Below, piece after piece: positions 26,654-36,249 of a DNA stretch of 64,000 bases (the first letter of the stretch is position 1; every line of letters starts with the position of its first letter). The notes beneath the pieces were generated by a model that did no database searches, was not told where the DNA came from, and was given only the letters and a program-made list of their open reading frames with translations. The position numbers and the translations under genes are program-made. Location: positions 15,135 to 79,134 of the forward strand of contig DIGF01000024.1 of assembly GCA_002419505.1 (NCBI GenBank). Direction: 5' to 3'. The DNA comes from Caryophanales bacterium UBA5729. GTDB taxonomy: Bacteria; Bacillota_I; Bacilli_A; Izemoplasmatales; Hujiaoplasmataceae.

Positions 26654-26950
26654 CTATTGATAAACTCCAATTAATTTGCCTTGTTCTGAAACGATTGCTT
26701 GAATATTAGTTCTGCAGATATTTCCGGTATATTGTATTAAAATATCGACATTCTTATCAAATCCTTCAATCGGTATTTTTAAATCCTTGATAAAAATATT
26801 GCCCTTTAAAACGATTGTTTCTAGATTGTTGACATCGTATTCAAAAACCTCTCCATTTTTCAGGCGATATATAATCTCGTTATTAATGATTATTGGCGTT
26901 GTCATTCCAAAGCCAATATAGCTTTTCGCTCTTTGAAATCTTAATTTCAA
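26654..26950 (-). CDS. Small conserved-looking protein of unknown function
   Basis: I do not recognise this 98-residue protein. It opens with basic residues (KLRFQRAKSYIGFG) and continues as short beta-strand-like segments (PIIINNEIIYRLKNGEVFEYDVNNLETIVLKG). It has no membrane segment or cysteine cluster. The start is TTG (26948-26950) with GAGGTGAG upstream. It stands between the CBS gene and fabZ, separated from fabZ by a terminator, so it is probably transcribed with the CBS gene or alone. Confidence 0.6.
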   Translation of the reverse strand: MKLRFQRAKSYIGFGMTTPIIINNEIIYRLKNGEVFEYDVNNLETIVLKGNIFIKDLKIPIEGFDKNVDILIQYTGNICRTNIQAIVSEQGKLIGVYQ

Positions 26951-27017
26951 TTCTACTCACCTCTGATAATCTATTTTAAAAAGGTAATTATATAATACCA
27001 CTTAAAGCATAAAAAAA

Positions 27018-27042
27018 GATAGTATTCTGATAAAATACTATC
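27018..27042 (-). terminator. Terminator of the fatty-acid operon
   Basis: Perfect 9-bp stem GATAGTATT/AATACTATC with a 7-base loop, followed on the minus strand by TTTTTTT, 20 bases after the fabZ stop. Confidence 0.88.
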
Positions 27043-27061
27043 GCTTTAAACTTGGATAAAT

Positions 27062-27493
27062 TTAATTTTGACTTACAGCAAACTTTAAGATAGCTTTACA
27101 GGCTAATTCACCATCAACTGTCGCAATAACTTCCGCGATGCCGAGACTGCCTTTGCGGTTAATCACTTTCGCCTCTAGTCTTAAAGTATCCCCTGGAATG
27201 ACTTTTCTTCTAAATTTGCATTTATCAATTCCAGCAAAATAGGCGATTTTACCTTTGAATTCCTCTGTAGAAAGGATTGTTACAGCGCCGGTTTGAGCTA
27301 AAGCTTCAACTATCAATACTCCTGGCATAATATGTTCTTGAGGAAAATGTCCTGCAAGAATCGGATCGCTTGTGGAGATATGTTTGATTGCTACTGCGCT
27401 TATTCCTGGAGTTAATTCTATCACCTTGTCAATCAACAAAAAAGGATGACGATGGGGAATTATTTCTTGAATTTGGTTGCTATTAAGTATCAT
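27062..27493 (-). CDS. fabZ: 3-hydroxyacyl-ACP dehydratase FabZ
   Basis: The protein has 143 residues with a hot-dog fold. The catalytic His lies in GHFPQEHIMPGVLIVEALAQ, and the start region IIPHRHPFLLIDKV is diagnostic. It dehydrates 3-hydroxyacyl-ACP. It is the last gene of the operon and the only dehydratase seen. No FabA or FabM isomerase is present, so the route to unsaturated chains is not encoded here. Confidence 0.96.
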   Translation of the reverse strand: MILNSNQIQEIIPHRHPFLLIDKVIELTPGISAVAIKHISTSDPILAGHFPQEHIMPGVLIVEALAQTGAVTILSTEEFKGKIAYFAGIDKCKFRRKVIPGDTLRLEAKVINRKGSLGIAEVIATVDGELACKAILKFAVSQN

Positions 27494-27498
27494 TAGTT

Positions 27499-28743
27499 TT
27501 ACTCCTTAAATTTTTTTATAACGATTGTTGCGTTGTGACCACCAAAACCCAAACTATTACTAATGGCATATTTAAGCGGTTTCGCTACACCTTTAACAAG
27601 TGTATAGTTTAAATCGCACAAAGGATCGAGTTCCTTAGTATTTATTGTTGGCGGTATGAAATCATTTTCTACAGCTAAAATAGTAAGAATCGCCTCGACA
27701 GCTCCCGATGCTCCAAGAAGATGCCCGGTCATTGATTTAGTACTTGACACGTTTAGTTCGTAAGCATGTTGATTAAAGGCTTTTTTTATCGCTAAAGTTT
27801 CTACTGAATCATTGAGTGGAGTTGATGTTCCATGAGCGTTGATGTAATCAACCTCATCAGGGTTAACAGCGCCATCTTTAAGCGCTATTAACATACAGTT
27901 CATCGCACCATTACCCTCAGGATCTGGTCCAGTAATATGAGTTGCATCACAAGTCGACCCATAACCGACAATCTCCGCATGAATATGGGCGTTTCTTTTT
28001 TTTGCGTGTTCATATTCTTCTAAAAACAATGTTCCCGCACCCTCTCCCATAACAAATCCACTGCGATTGAGATCGAAAGGAATACTAGCTTTATTAATGT
28101 CATTACCTCGATATAAAGCTTGCATTACGGCAAAACCCCAGATACCAAAAGGAATAACTGCTCCTTCGCTTCCGCCGGCAATCGCCATATCCAAATAACC
28201 ATCTCTGATTGCTCTAAAAGCCTCACCTACGGCATTTGTTGAACTTGCACAAGCAGTAACATGACTGATTGCAGGGCCTTTGATGCCGTATTTTATCGCG
28301 ATATTACCAGCAGCTAAATTGATGATTGCACTGGGAATAAAGAATGGACTCATTCGATTATATCCTTTTTCCATAGCTCTAGCTTTTTGAATGTCTAGAG
28401 TTTCTAATCCGCCGATTCCACTAGTGTAATATACTCCTACTCTTAAGGTATCCATTTGTGAAAAATCAATATTTGAATCTTTAAAAGCTTCGTCAGTGGC
28501 CAATAAGGCTAACTGAGAAAAACGATCAGTACGTCTTATTTCCTTAACTCCAAGCCTTGCCTCAAAATCCAAATTCTTGATTTCAGCAGCTAATTTTACT
28601 TCATCATTGCTGGCATCATAATGTGTGATAGGGGCAATTCCGTTCTTGCCATTTTTTGCACCCTCCCAAGTTGAAACGATATCGTTACCAATCGGATTAA
28701 CGGTTCCGAGACCAGTAATTACTACACGTCTTCTTTCCAACAT
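27499..28743 (-). CDS. fabF: 3-oxoacyl-ACP synthase II FabF
   Basis: The condensing enzyme for chain elongation; 414 residues. The catalytic Cys lies in HVTACASSTNAVGEA. The two histidines lie in NAHGTSTPLNDSVE and STKSMTGHLLGASGAVE. The glycine-rich end is NSLGFGGHNATIV. It shares one base with the fabG stop (TAATG), so translation is coupled. It is the only KAS I/II in the window and must serve all elongation steps unless others exist elsewhere. Confidence 0.97.
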   Translation of the reverse strand: MLERRRVVITGLGTVNPIGNDIVSTWEGAKNGKNGIAPITHYDASNDEVKLAAEIKNLDFEARLGVKEIRRTDRFSQLALLATDEAFKDSNIDFSQMDTLRVGVYYTSGIGGLETLDIQKARAMEKGYNRMSPFFIPSAIINLAAGNIAIKYGIKGPAISHVTACASSTNAVGEAFRAIRDGYLDMAIAGGSEGAVIPFGIWGFAVMQALYRGNDINKASIPFDLNRSGFVMGEGAGTLFLEEYEHAKKRNAHIHAEIVGYGSTCDATHITGPDPEGNGAMNCMLIALKDGAVNPDEVDYINAHGTSTPLNDSVETLAIKKAFNQHAYELNVSSTKSMTGHLLGASGAVEAILTILAVENDFIPPTINTKELDPLCDLNYTLVKGVAKPLKYAISNSLGFGGHNATIVIKKFKE

Positions 28744-29480
28744 TAAACCATCCCTCCATTCACGCTAATGGTTTGACCGGTTATATAATTAGCTTGTTCA
28801 CTAGCTAAAAATAAGCAGAGCTGAGCAACGTCTTCAGCTTTGCCAAAACGCTTTAGAGGAATTTGTTTTAGATAAGCATCTTGCATTTCCAGCGGTAAGT
28901 CTCTTGTCATTTCCGTTTCAATAAAACCTGGTGCTATCGCATTAACAGTAATGTTTCTGCTGCCTAACTCTTTTGCTAGAGCTTTGGTTAAGCCAATAAT
29001 CCCAGCTTTTGAAGCTACATAGTTAGATTGACCGGCATTGCCTATTAAACCCACAACACTAGTGATATTGATGATTTTTCCCGAACGACTCTTTAAAAAA
29101 TGACCAGAAATATGTTTGCACATATTCCAAGTACCCTTAAGGTTTACGTCAATTACTCGATCAAAATCTTCTTCTTTCATTCTTAAAATCATATTATCTT
29201 TCGTGATACCGGAATTATTAATCAATACATCAACCTGACCTGAAACTTCTAAAGCCTCATCAATCAAGGCTTTTGCTTGTTCAAAATCCGAGACGTCAGC
29301 TTTGATTGCTTTGGCGATTACACCGTAAACTTCTAATTCTTTCACTAGTAAATTAGCTTCTTCTTCCGATTTGTTATAATTAACGATTACATTATAACCG
29401 GCTTTAGCGAATTCAATAGCTATAGCCTTACCAATCCCTCGAGAACTACCAGTAATCAATACAGTTTTATTTTCCTTCAT
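28743..29480 (-). CDS. fabG: 3-oxoacyl-ACP reductase FabG
   Basis: A short-chain dehydrogenase of 245 residues using NADPH. The TGSSRGIGKAIA cofactor loop is at about 10-21, NNSG appears near residue 87, and the catalytic Ser and YVASK lie near 138-155. The tail ITGQTISVNGGMV is typical of FabG. It overlaps fabD by 14 bases, and its ribosome site GGAGGG lies inside fabD. Confidence 0.97.
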   Translation of the reverse strand: MKENKTVLITGSSRGIGKAIAIEFAKAGYNVIVNYNKSEEEANLLVKELEVYGVIAKAIKADVSDFEQAKALIDEALEVSGQVDVLINNSGITKDNMILRMKEEDFDRVIDVNLKGTWNMCKHISGHFLKSRSGKIINITSVVGLIGNAGQSNYVASKAGIIGLTKALAKELGSRNITVNAIAPGFIETEMTRDLPLEMQDAYLKQIPLKRFGKAEDVAQLCLFLASEQANYITGQTISVNGGMV

Positions 29481-30399
29481 TTCTATCCCTCCATTTTGAC
29501 ATAGTTTTATTTAATGAAACTAAATCTTCAATATTCGTAACTTCGACATTGGGGTTGATTTTTTTTACCAAACTAGAAAGCGTTTGTTTAGGTCCGATTT
29601 CAATAAAGAAATCAACTCCCTCTAATATCATATTTTCTACCATTTGATAAAAGCGAACGCCATGAGTTATCTGCTTAGTCATAACTTCCTTTATCGCTTC
29701 AGTGTATTTATTGCCTGTTAAATTGATATATAAATTCTTCACCGGTTCATTTAGAGTAATTGTTTTCAAATACTCGCCAAAATCTTTTTCGGCATTTTTC
29801 ATGAATCGCGAATGAAAAGCGCCGCTGGTGTTTAAAACAATTGCTCGCTTAGCTCCCAAGGTTAAGACTTTATCCTTAAAGTTAAGTATCGCTTCGCTAC
29901 TGCCGCTAACAACATATTGATCGTAAGCATTATAATTAGCAATTTCCAAACTATTAACTTCGTCCTTTAAAGCCATTTCTAGTGTTTTTAAATCCAAGCC
30001 GATTACAGCACACATTTTTCCTGGATTTAAGTTCTGCGCTTTTTCCATTAGTATAGCTCGATTTTTTATTATTTCCAGCCCTAAGGCAAAATCAAAAACA
30101 TCATTGTAAAGATAGGCGCCATACTCACCGAGACTTAACCCCATTGAATAATTGATATTAAGGTCATATTTTTTGAGGACTTTAATAATCGCTCCATATA
30201 AAGCAAATAAAGCAACTTGAGTATATTTAGTGTTATTCAGAAGTTCTTCATCTTCAAACAAAATCTTTTTTATCGGATAATTTGTGACTTTTTCAGCTTC
30301 GTTAATCAGAGCCTGAACTTCAGGGAAATTATCGTAAAATTCTTTACCCATACCGAGATATTGAGACCCTTGACCAGAAAACATTAAGGCTGCTTTCAT
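29467..30399 (-). CDS. fabD: Malonyl-CoA:ACP transacylase FabD
   Basis: The protein has 310 residues. The start LMFSGQGSQYLGMG, the nucleophile Ser89 in MGLSLGEYGAY and the catalytic His in SGAFHSRFM are visible. It loads malonyl units on ACP for FabH and FabF. It overlaps the fabK stop (ATGA-type) upstream and fabG downstream, so it is tightly coupled in the operon. Confidence 0.96.
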   Translation of the reverse strand: MKAALMFSGQGSQYLGMGKEFYDNFPEVQALINEAEKVTNYPIKKILFEDEELLNNTKYTQVALFALYGAIIKVLKKYDLNINYSMGLSLGEYGAYLYNDVFDFALGLEIIKNRAILMEKAQNLNPGKMCAVIGLDLKTLEMALKDEVNSLEIANYNAYDQYVVSGSSEAILNFKDKVLTLGAKRAIVLNTSGAFHSRFMKNAEKDFGEYLKTITLNEPVKNLYINLTGNKYTEAIKEVMTKQITHGVRFYQMVENMILEGVDFFIEIGPKQTLSSLVKKINPNVEVTNIEDLVSLNKTMSKWRDRNEGK

Positions 30400-31322
30400 T
30401 TAATAATTCCTTTAGCCACCAAGCTGTTTTCAAAAATATCTTCAAGAATTTCTTTAACGGATCTAATTTCTTTTACTAAACCAGCTGATTGTCCCGCCAT
30501 AAAACTGCCGTTATCGATATCACCGTCAAAAACCGCTTTTCTTAAAGACCCAAGCGTTAGCTTTTCAACTTCTTCTAAACTAGCTGTACCATATTTAGTT
30601 AAATCTAAATACTCTTTTGCCATTCGGTTTTTTAGCACTCTAACTGGAGCTCCAGTTTGACGTCCGGTAACGACTGTTTCGGTATCTTTGGCTTTAATCA
30701 CCTTATCTTTATAATTTTGATGGATTGGACATTCATGACTTGCTAAAAGCACTGTGCCTATCTGTACGCCTTTTGCGCCGAGGACAAAAGCAGCGTCTAA
30801 ACCGCGATGATCAGCAATTCCTCCAGCCGCTATTACAGGGATTTTAACTGCATCAGCAACTTGCGGAACTAAAACCATGGTGGTAGTCTCTCCGATATGT
30901 CCTCCAGCTTCAGTACCCTCAACTATCACAGCATCAGCCCCTGATCTTTCCAACCTTATTGCAAAAGCCACGCTCGGAACTACAGGAATAACAATAATAC
31001 CGGCATCTTTCCATTTTTTCATATAAACTCCTGGGCTGCCAGCACCAGTAGTAACAATCTTAACGCCTTCTTCAATCACTAAATCACTTATCGCTTCCGC
31101 ATAAGGGCTCATCAACATGATGTTTACTCCGAAAGGTTTATCGGTCAACTCTTTAGTTTTTCTGATTTCTTCTCTTACGCGTTCGATATCCCAAGCACCA
31201 CAGCCAATCAAACCTAATCCCCCAGCATTGCTGACGGCGCTGGCAAGTTGATGTGTAGCAATATTAGCCATTCCCCCTTGAATGATTGGATACTTTATCT
31301 TCAATAAATCTCTTATGTCCAT
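30396..31322 (-). CDS. fabK: Enoyl-ACP reductase II FabK (FMN-dependent)
   Basis: A TIM-barrel flavoenzyme of 308 residues, of the nitronate-monooxygenase/FabK family. It has YPIIQGGMANIATHQLASAVSNAG, the active-site region VEGTEAGGHIGETTTM and the phosphate-binding PVIAAGGIADHRG. Streptococcal-type FabK replaces FabI as the last enzyme of each elongation cycle. Its place between fabH and fabD supports FabK rather than nitronate monooxygenase. Confidence 0.95.
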   Translation of the reverse strand: MDIRDLLKIKYPIIQGGMANIATHQLASAVSNAGGLGLIGCGAWDIERVREEIRKTKELTDKPFGVNIMLMSPYAEAISDLVIEEGVKIVTTGAGSPGVYMKKWKDAGIIVIPVVPSVAFAIRLERSGADAVIVEGTEAGGHIGETTTMVLVPQVADAVKIPVIAAGGIADHRGLDAAFVLGAKGVQIGTVLLASHECPIHQNYKDKVIKAKDTETVVTGRQTGAPVRVLKNRMAKEYLDLTKYGTASLEEVEKLTLGSLRKAVFDGDIDNGSFMAGQSAGLVKEIRSVKEILEDIFENSLVAKGIIK

Positions 31323-31333
31323 AGTTTTTCCCC

Positions 31334-32299
31334 CTAATATTCGATTAATGCGCCAGCCCAGGTCAAACCGCCACCGAAGGCAACTGTCATAAATAAATCC
31401 TTACGCTTAATTAAATTATTTCTTATTGCTTCATCAATTGCGATAGCAACGCTAGCCGCTGAAGTGTTCCCATAACGATCAATATTTACAAACATCTTAT
31501 CCATATCAATTTCCAATTCTCTTGCGGATTTATCGATAATCCTTAGATTTGCTTGATGAGCTACTATATAATTGATATCTTCAGTTGTTAAATTATTTCT
31601 CTCTAGAAGTTTCTTGATTGTCTTAGGCATTATTCTTGAAGCAAATTTAAAAACTTCTGTACCTTTCATATGAATGTGATCTTGTTGGCTAATCGCATTT
31701 ATTTCAGGATTTTTTAGTTCAGGATTCTTTGAATATAATAGCATATCCTCATCGCCTTTTGAACCGGTGATTATATCTTTAATTTTATTTTCTTTGCTTT
31801 TGCCAATCACCATTGCGCCAGCACCATCGCCGAACAAAACGCAAGTATTGCGATCTCGCCAATCTGTTAATCGGCTTAAAACTTCAGCACCGACAATTAA
31901 AGCATATTTAAAAGCGCTGCTTTTAATCATTTTATCAGCTATTTGCATCGCGTAGATAAACCCGCTACAAGCGGCATTAATATCAAAAGCGGTGATATTA
32001 TCTAGTTTTAACCTGGCTTGCAAAAGATTAGCTACCCCAGGAAAAGCATAATCCGAAGTAACGGTAGCGACAATTAATAAATCAATTTTGTGTTTATCAA
32101 TTCCAGAACTTTCAATTGCTTTTAAGCTAGCTTGTTCAGCTAGATCTAAAGTCGATTGATCAGTAACGATTCTTCTTTCTTTAATACCAGTTCTACTAAA
32201 GATCCATTCATCGTTAGTATCAACAAATTTCATTAAATCTTGATTAGTTAGTACTTTATCCGGAACATAACTTCCGGTACCGTAAATTTTAGTGTACAT
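31334..32299 (-). CDS. fabH: 3-oxoacyl-ACP synthase III FabH
   Basis: The initiating condensing enzyme, 321 residues. The catalytic Cys111 lies in DINAACSGFIYAM, His in YIVAHQANLRIID and Asn in RYGNTSAASVAIA. It joins acyl-CoA primers to malonyl-ACP. It overlaps accA by one base. Substrate preference (acetyl or branched primers) cannot be read from sequence. Confidence 0.97.
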   Translation of the reverse strand: MYTKIYGTGSYVPDKVLTNQDLMKFVDTNDEWIFSRTGIKERRIVTDQSTLDLAEQASLKAIESSGIDKHKIDLLIVATVTSDYAFPGVANLLQARLKLDNITAFDINAACSGFIYAMQIADKMIKSSAFKYALIVGAEVLSRLTDWRDRNTCVLFGDGAGAMVIGKSKENKIKDIITGSKGDEDMLLYSKNPELKNPEINAISQQDHIHMKGTEVFKFASRIMPKTIKKLLERNNLTTEDINYIVAHQANLRIIDKSARELEIDMDKMFVNIDRYGNTSAASVAIAIDEAIRNNLIKRKDLFMTVAFGGGLTWAGALIEY

Positions 32300-33255
32300 T
32301 AATAAAACCCCTCGCCAAGATTACTGTAATTAAATCTTTGGAAGAATCCAATATTACGAACCTTGGAATTTCTTTGATATTGTAATTCAATTCTGCTTAG
32401 TTTACTTAAAGATAGATAATGAGACATAATTTTATTTTTAGTTTCCTCATAGGTTTTTTGCGGATTAAAATGTGCCCCTCCTAAAGGTTCTTTAACAATA
32501 TCGTCAATAATACTAAACTCAGCTAAATCTTTAGCAGTAACCTTCATAACTTCTGCAGCTTCTGGAGCTTTTGAAGCATCTTTCCAGATAATGCTAGCAT
32601 AACCTTCAGGACTTAAAATTGAATAGATTGCATTTTCAAGCATGATAATCTTATTGGCAAAACCTAGAGCTAAAGCTCCGCCACTGCCGCCTTCACCGAT
32701 AACCACAGCGATGATCGGGACAGTGAATCTACTCATTTCCAATAGATTAGCCGCAATGGCTTGTCCTTGCCCTCTTTCTTCAGCTCCGATTCCTGGATAA
32801 GCTCCTGGAGTATCAATAAGCGTTAAAATCGGACGATTAAACTTCTCTGCTTGTTTCATTAATCTCAAAGCTTTTCGATAGCCTTCAGGGTGAGGCATAC
32901 CGAAATTTCTAATGATGTTTTCTTCAGTTGTCGCGCCTTTTTGCTGAGCAATGATGGTAAAAACAACTCCTTCAATCGTGCCGATACCGCCGATAATACT
33001 CTGATCATCGCCAAAGAATCTATCGCCATGAAACTCGATAAAATCAGGTGCTAAATATTCGATAAAATCTTTCGCCCTGGGTCTTTTTGTATGTCTCGCT
33101 AACAAGACTCGGTCCCATGCGCTTAGCTTAGTCATCTCGGTTTTTTTATAATTTTCTATTTCTTCGATTAGTTTCGTTACCGATGATTTATCGCCTAAAT
33201 CTTTTATCTGTTTTTCAAGAGCTAATAATTTTCTTTCCTTATCTAAGATATTCAT
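32299..33255 (-). CDS. accA: Acetyl-CoA carboxylase carboxyltransferase alpha subunit
   Basis: The protein has 318 residues. Typical motifs: LARHTKRPRAKDFIEYL, FHGDRFFGDDQSIIGG, NFGMPHPEGYRKALRLMK, LIDTPGAYPGIGAEERGQG and IGEGGSGGALALGFA. With AccD it transfers carboxyl from biotin to acetyl-CoA. It shares a base with the accD stop. Confidence 0.97.
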   Translation of the reverse strand: MNILDKERKLLALEKQIKDLGDKSSVTKLIEEIENYKKTEMTKLSAWDRVLLARHTKRPRAKDFIEYLAPDFIEFHGDRFFGDDQSIIGGIGTIEGVVFTIIAQQKGATTEENIIRNFGMPHPEGYRKALRLMKQAEKFNRPILTLIDTPGAYPGIGAEERGQGQAIAANLLEMSRFTVPIIAVVIGEGGSGGALALGFANKIIMLENAIYSILSPEGYASIIWKDASKAPEAAEVMKVTAKDLAEFSIIDDIVKEPLGGAHFNPQKTYEETKNKIMSHYLSLSKLSRIELQYQRNSKVRNIGFFQRFNYSNLGEGFY

Positions 33256-34139
33256 TAGTTAAATCTCCTATGAAAACTAAGGATTTTTGCCAAGACTTTT
33301 TTTAAATCTTCACGATTAACAACTTGATCGATAAAACCTTTTTTTAATAAAAATTCAGATTTTTGAAAATCGTCAGGTAATTTTTGATTGATTGTTTGTT
33401 CAATTACTCGTGGCCCAGCAAAGCCAATTAGCGCATTGGGTTCAGCGAGGATAATATCTCCTAAAGAAGCGAAGCTCGCGGTGACTCCCCCTGTTGTTGG
33501 ATTAGTTAAAACACTGATATATAAATAACCGAGGTTACTGTGCTTCGCCACTGCCGAGGCGGTTTTAGCCATCTGCATCAAAGAAAAGATACCCTCTTGC
33601 ATTCTTGCTCCACCAGAAGCGGTAAAAATTATTACCGGAAGCTTTTTATAGATTGCATATTCAAAAGTTTTAGCAACCTTTTCGCCAACGACACTTCCCA
33701 TGCTCCCCATGAAAAAATGACTGTCCATTACTCCGACAATACAAGGTTCTCCATAGATTTGTCCAAAGCCATAAATATATGCTTCATCAAGATTTGTGGC
33801 TCTTTTAAATTTGGTTAACTTTTCTTCATAGCCATTTTGATATAAAGGATTTAAACTGATATAACCAATACCTTTTTCCACAAAACTATCTTCGTCAAGA
33901 AAATATTTAATTCTATCTACTGCACGCATTCTAAAAAGATACCCGCAGCTTTTACAGATATAGTTATTTTCAATATTGAGTTTCATATTTGTTAATTTTC
34001 CACATTGTGGACATTTATCATACAAACCTTCAGGTATATCCGTGTCAATATTTCTCGATGTTTTAGTTTCTTCATTGATTAAACGAATATTATGTTTAAG
34101 TTTTTTTCTTTTATTGATAGTTTCGCCAATTTTATTCAT
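33255..34139 (-). CDS. accD: Acetyl-CoA carboxylase carboxyltransferase beta subunit
   Basis: 294 residues from ATG 34139, chosen because GGAG lies 10 bases upstream and homologues start here; other in-frame ATGs at 34145, 34148 and 34166 lie within or before the ribosome site. The zinc ribbon is C43-x2-C46 and C62-x2-C65. The crotonase-fold core contains FTASGGARMQEGIFSLMQMAK and PTTGGVTASFASLGD. The 8-base overlap with accC suggests coupled translation. Confidence 0.96.
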   Translation of the reverse strand: MNKIGETINKRKKLKHNIRLINEETKTSRNIDTDIPEGLYDKCPQCGKLTNMKLNIENNYICKSCGYLFRMRAVDRIKYFLDEDSFVEKGIGYISLNPLYQNGYEEKLTKFKRATNLDEAYIYGFGQIYGEPCIVGVMDSHFFMGSMGSVVGEKVAKTFEYAIYKKLPVIIFTASGGARMQEGIFSLMQMAKTASAVAKHSNLGYLYISVLTNPTTGGVTASFASLGDIILAEPNALIGFAGPRVIEQTINQKLPDDFQKSEFLLKKGFIDQVVNREDLKKVLAKILSFHRRFN

Positions 34140-35493
34140 CTTCATCATACTCCAATAATCTTTCAAGTTTCAGTTGAATAAAAGATGTATCGAAATTACC
34201 TTTAAGATAATCCGGATTGTTCATAATCATATATAAGAACATCTGATTGGTATGAATTCCATGAATTACTAATTCTTCTAAAGCAGAACGCATTTTCTTA
34301 ATTGCTTCATCGCGATTTTCACCATGTACAATTAACTTGCCAATCATAGAGTCATAATAAGGCTGAATTACACATTCAGGGTAAAGTAAACTATCAAACC
34401 TGATTCCGTTTCCGGATGGAATATGCAGTAATTTAATCTTGCCTGGACTAGGTTGAAACTGTTCCTTAGGATTTTCTGCATTTATTCTGCATTCGATGCT
34501 ATAGCCATTGATTATAAGGTCTGATTGATTAAAAGAAAGTCTTTCTCCTGAAGCAATCTTAATCTGTTCCTTAACAATGTCTTTACCAAGAATCATTTCC
34601 GTAATCGGATGTTCAACTTGTATTCTTGTATTCATTTCAATGAAATAAAAATCATTACCAGAAACTAAAAACTCAACTGTTCCAGCATTTTCATATTTAA
34701 TGGACTTGCAAGCTTTAATTGTGGCTTCAATCATTCTTTTTTGTAAAGCTTCATCAATTGTCCCTGGAGCCTCTTCGATGATTTTTTGATTGCGTCTTTG
34801 TATCGAACAGTCTCTTTGATATAAATGAACTATATTATCGTACTTATCACATAAAACTTGAAACTCGATATGTCGAGGATTTTCAAGATATTTTTCTAGA
34901 TATAAAGCGCCATCGCCAAAAGCGTTAATGGCTTCTGATTTAGCCGTTTCAAAAGCAGATTTTAAACTGGAAACATCATGCGCGATTCGCATTCCTCTTC
35001 CGCCGCCGCCAGCGCTTGCCTTAATTAAAACCGGGTAACCAATCTTATCAGCTATCGCAATAGCTGCAGCTGCGCTTTTAACCACGCCTTCGCTTCCAGG
35101 AATAACCGGAACCCCGGCTTCAATCATTTTTTTAATCGCCCATGATTTATTACCCATTTGTTTGATATGTTCGCTCTTAGGCCCGATGAAGATAATTCCA
35201 CAATCTTCACATAATTGCGCAAATTCTGAATTTTCACTCAAAAAGCCAAAACCAGGGTGAATGGCTTCGGCTCCAGTGTTTATTGCTGCAGAAATGATAT
35301 TTTCCATGTTTAAGTAAGAATCTTTACTTCTGAATCCCCCAACACAGATAGCCTCATCGGCTAATTGAACATGGAGACTTTCGCGATCAGCTTCACTATA
35401 AATAGCTACAGTCTCAATCCCCATATACATACAGGTTCTGATAATTCTAACTGCAATTTCCCCTCGATTTGCAATTAATATTTTATGAAACAT
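34132..35493 (-). CDS. accC: Biotin carboxylase AccC
   Basis: An ATP-grasp enzyme of 453 residues that carboxylates the biotin of AccB. KILIANRGEIAVRIIRTC opens the protein. The ATP loop is KASAGGGGRGMRIA, with DCSIQRRNQKIIEEAP and the active-site FIEMNTRIQVEHPITEM further on. It overlaps accB by 11 bases. Confidence 0.97.
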   Translation of the reverse strand: MFHKILIANRGEIAVRIIRTCMYMGIETVAIYSEADRESLHVQLADEAICVGGFRSKDSYLNMENIISAAINTGAEAIHPGFGFLSENSEFAQLCEDCGIIFIGPKSEHIKQMGNKSWAIKKMIEAGVPVIPGSEGVVKSAAAAIAIADKIGYPVLIKASAGGGGRGMRIAHDVSSLKSAFETAKSEAINAFGDGALYLEKYLENPRHIEFQVLCDKYDNIVHLYQRDCSIQRRNQKIIEEAPGTIDEALQKRMIEATIKACKSIKYENAGTVEFLVSGNDFYFIEMNTRIQVEHPITEMILGKDIVKEQIKIASGERLSFNQSDLIINGYSIECRINAENPKEQFQPSPGKIKLLHIPSGNGIRFDSLLYPECVIQPYYDSMIGKLIVHGENRDEAIKKMRSALEELVIHGIHTNQMFLYMIMNNPDYLKGNFDTSFIQLKLERLLEYDEDE

Positions 35494-35923
35494 TTGACTC
35501 TTCGATTTCCATTATTTTTTGAGCATATTCAACAGTTTGGCCATTAGAAACACTAATATTTCTAACAATGCCGGAAATAGGGGATTTTATTTCATTCATA
35601 ACTTTCATTGCCTCGATAATAAATAAAACTTCTCCTTTTTCAACTCTTTGATTTAGCGTTACAAAAGGAGAACTGTCAGGTGATGCAGCCTCATAAAAAG
35701 TGCCAACCAAAGGCGATTCTAAAACAAAGAAATTGGTTCTCAAATCATTCTTTTGGTTTGACAAATTATTGTCATTTATATCTAAATTATCCACAGTTGC
35801 TGGAGATATATTATTATTTGCTTTTTCTAGTTTTATATTAAAATCTTTTTCGGTTATTTCTAATTTTGATATCGACGAACTCTCAAATTCCTTGATAATT
35901 CGCTTTAAATGACGAAAATCCAT
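35483..35923 (-). CDS. accB: Biotin carboxyl carrier protein AccB
   Basis: The protein has 146 residues. A helical N-terminus and a flexible Asn/Asp-rich linker (about 36-60) precede the biotinyl domain, whose attachment site is Lys107 in EAMKVMNEI. The thumb-containing segment ESPLVGTFYEAASPDSSPFV is present. The biotin ligase birA lies just upstream of the operon. The spacing to acpP is 31 bases. Confidence 0.96.
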   Translation of the reverse strand: MDFRHLKRIIKEFESSSISKLEITEKDFNIKLEKANNNISPATVDNLDINDNNLSNQKNDLRTNFFVLESPLVGTFYEAASPDSSPFVTLNQRVEKGEVLFIIEAMKVMNEIKSPISGIVRNISVSNGQTVEYAQKIMEIEESNVS

Positions 35924-35954
35924 AATTAACCTCTACTTTATATAAAAACTATTT

Positions 35955-36185
35955 TTATTCTACGTTTCCAGCAATAAAGTTCCAAATTTCATTTACACTT
36001 TTAAATTTTTGCGCCTCTTCATCACTAATGTTAACTTTGAAACGATCTTCAATTGCCATAACTAACTCAGCCGCGTCCAAGGAATCAGCTCCTAGATCAG
36101 CTACCAAATCAGCCTCTAGTGTTATGTCTTCTTTACCTAAACCTAATACTTCTGAAATTACTTCTTGTAAATATTCAAATTTCAT
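35955..36185 (-). CDS. acpP: Acyl carrier protein
   Basis: The protein has 76 residues, four-helix type, acidic. Ser35 in GADSLDAAE is the phosphopantetheine attachment site. It is the first gene of the fatty-acid operon, directly behind the promoter, with GGAGG before the ATG. No ACP synthase (acpS) is in the window. Confidence 0.97.
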   Translation of the reverse strand: MKFEYLQEVISEVLGLGKEDITLEADLVADLGADSLDAAELVMAIEDRFKVNISDEEAQKFKSVNEIWNFIAGNVE

Positions 36186-36216
36186 TTTTCTTCCTCCATG
36201 ATATAAAATCTCTATA

Positions 36217-36245
36217 ATTCTATCACTCTTTTATATCTATGTCAA
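36217..36245 (-). promoter_or_regulatory. Sigma-A promoter of the fatty-acid operon
   Basis: Minus strand: perfect TTGACA (36240-36245), 17 bases, TAGAAT (36217-36222). Starts about 25 bases before the acpP ribosome site. Confidence 0.85.
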
Positions 36246-36249
36246 TTTG

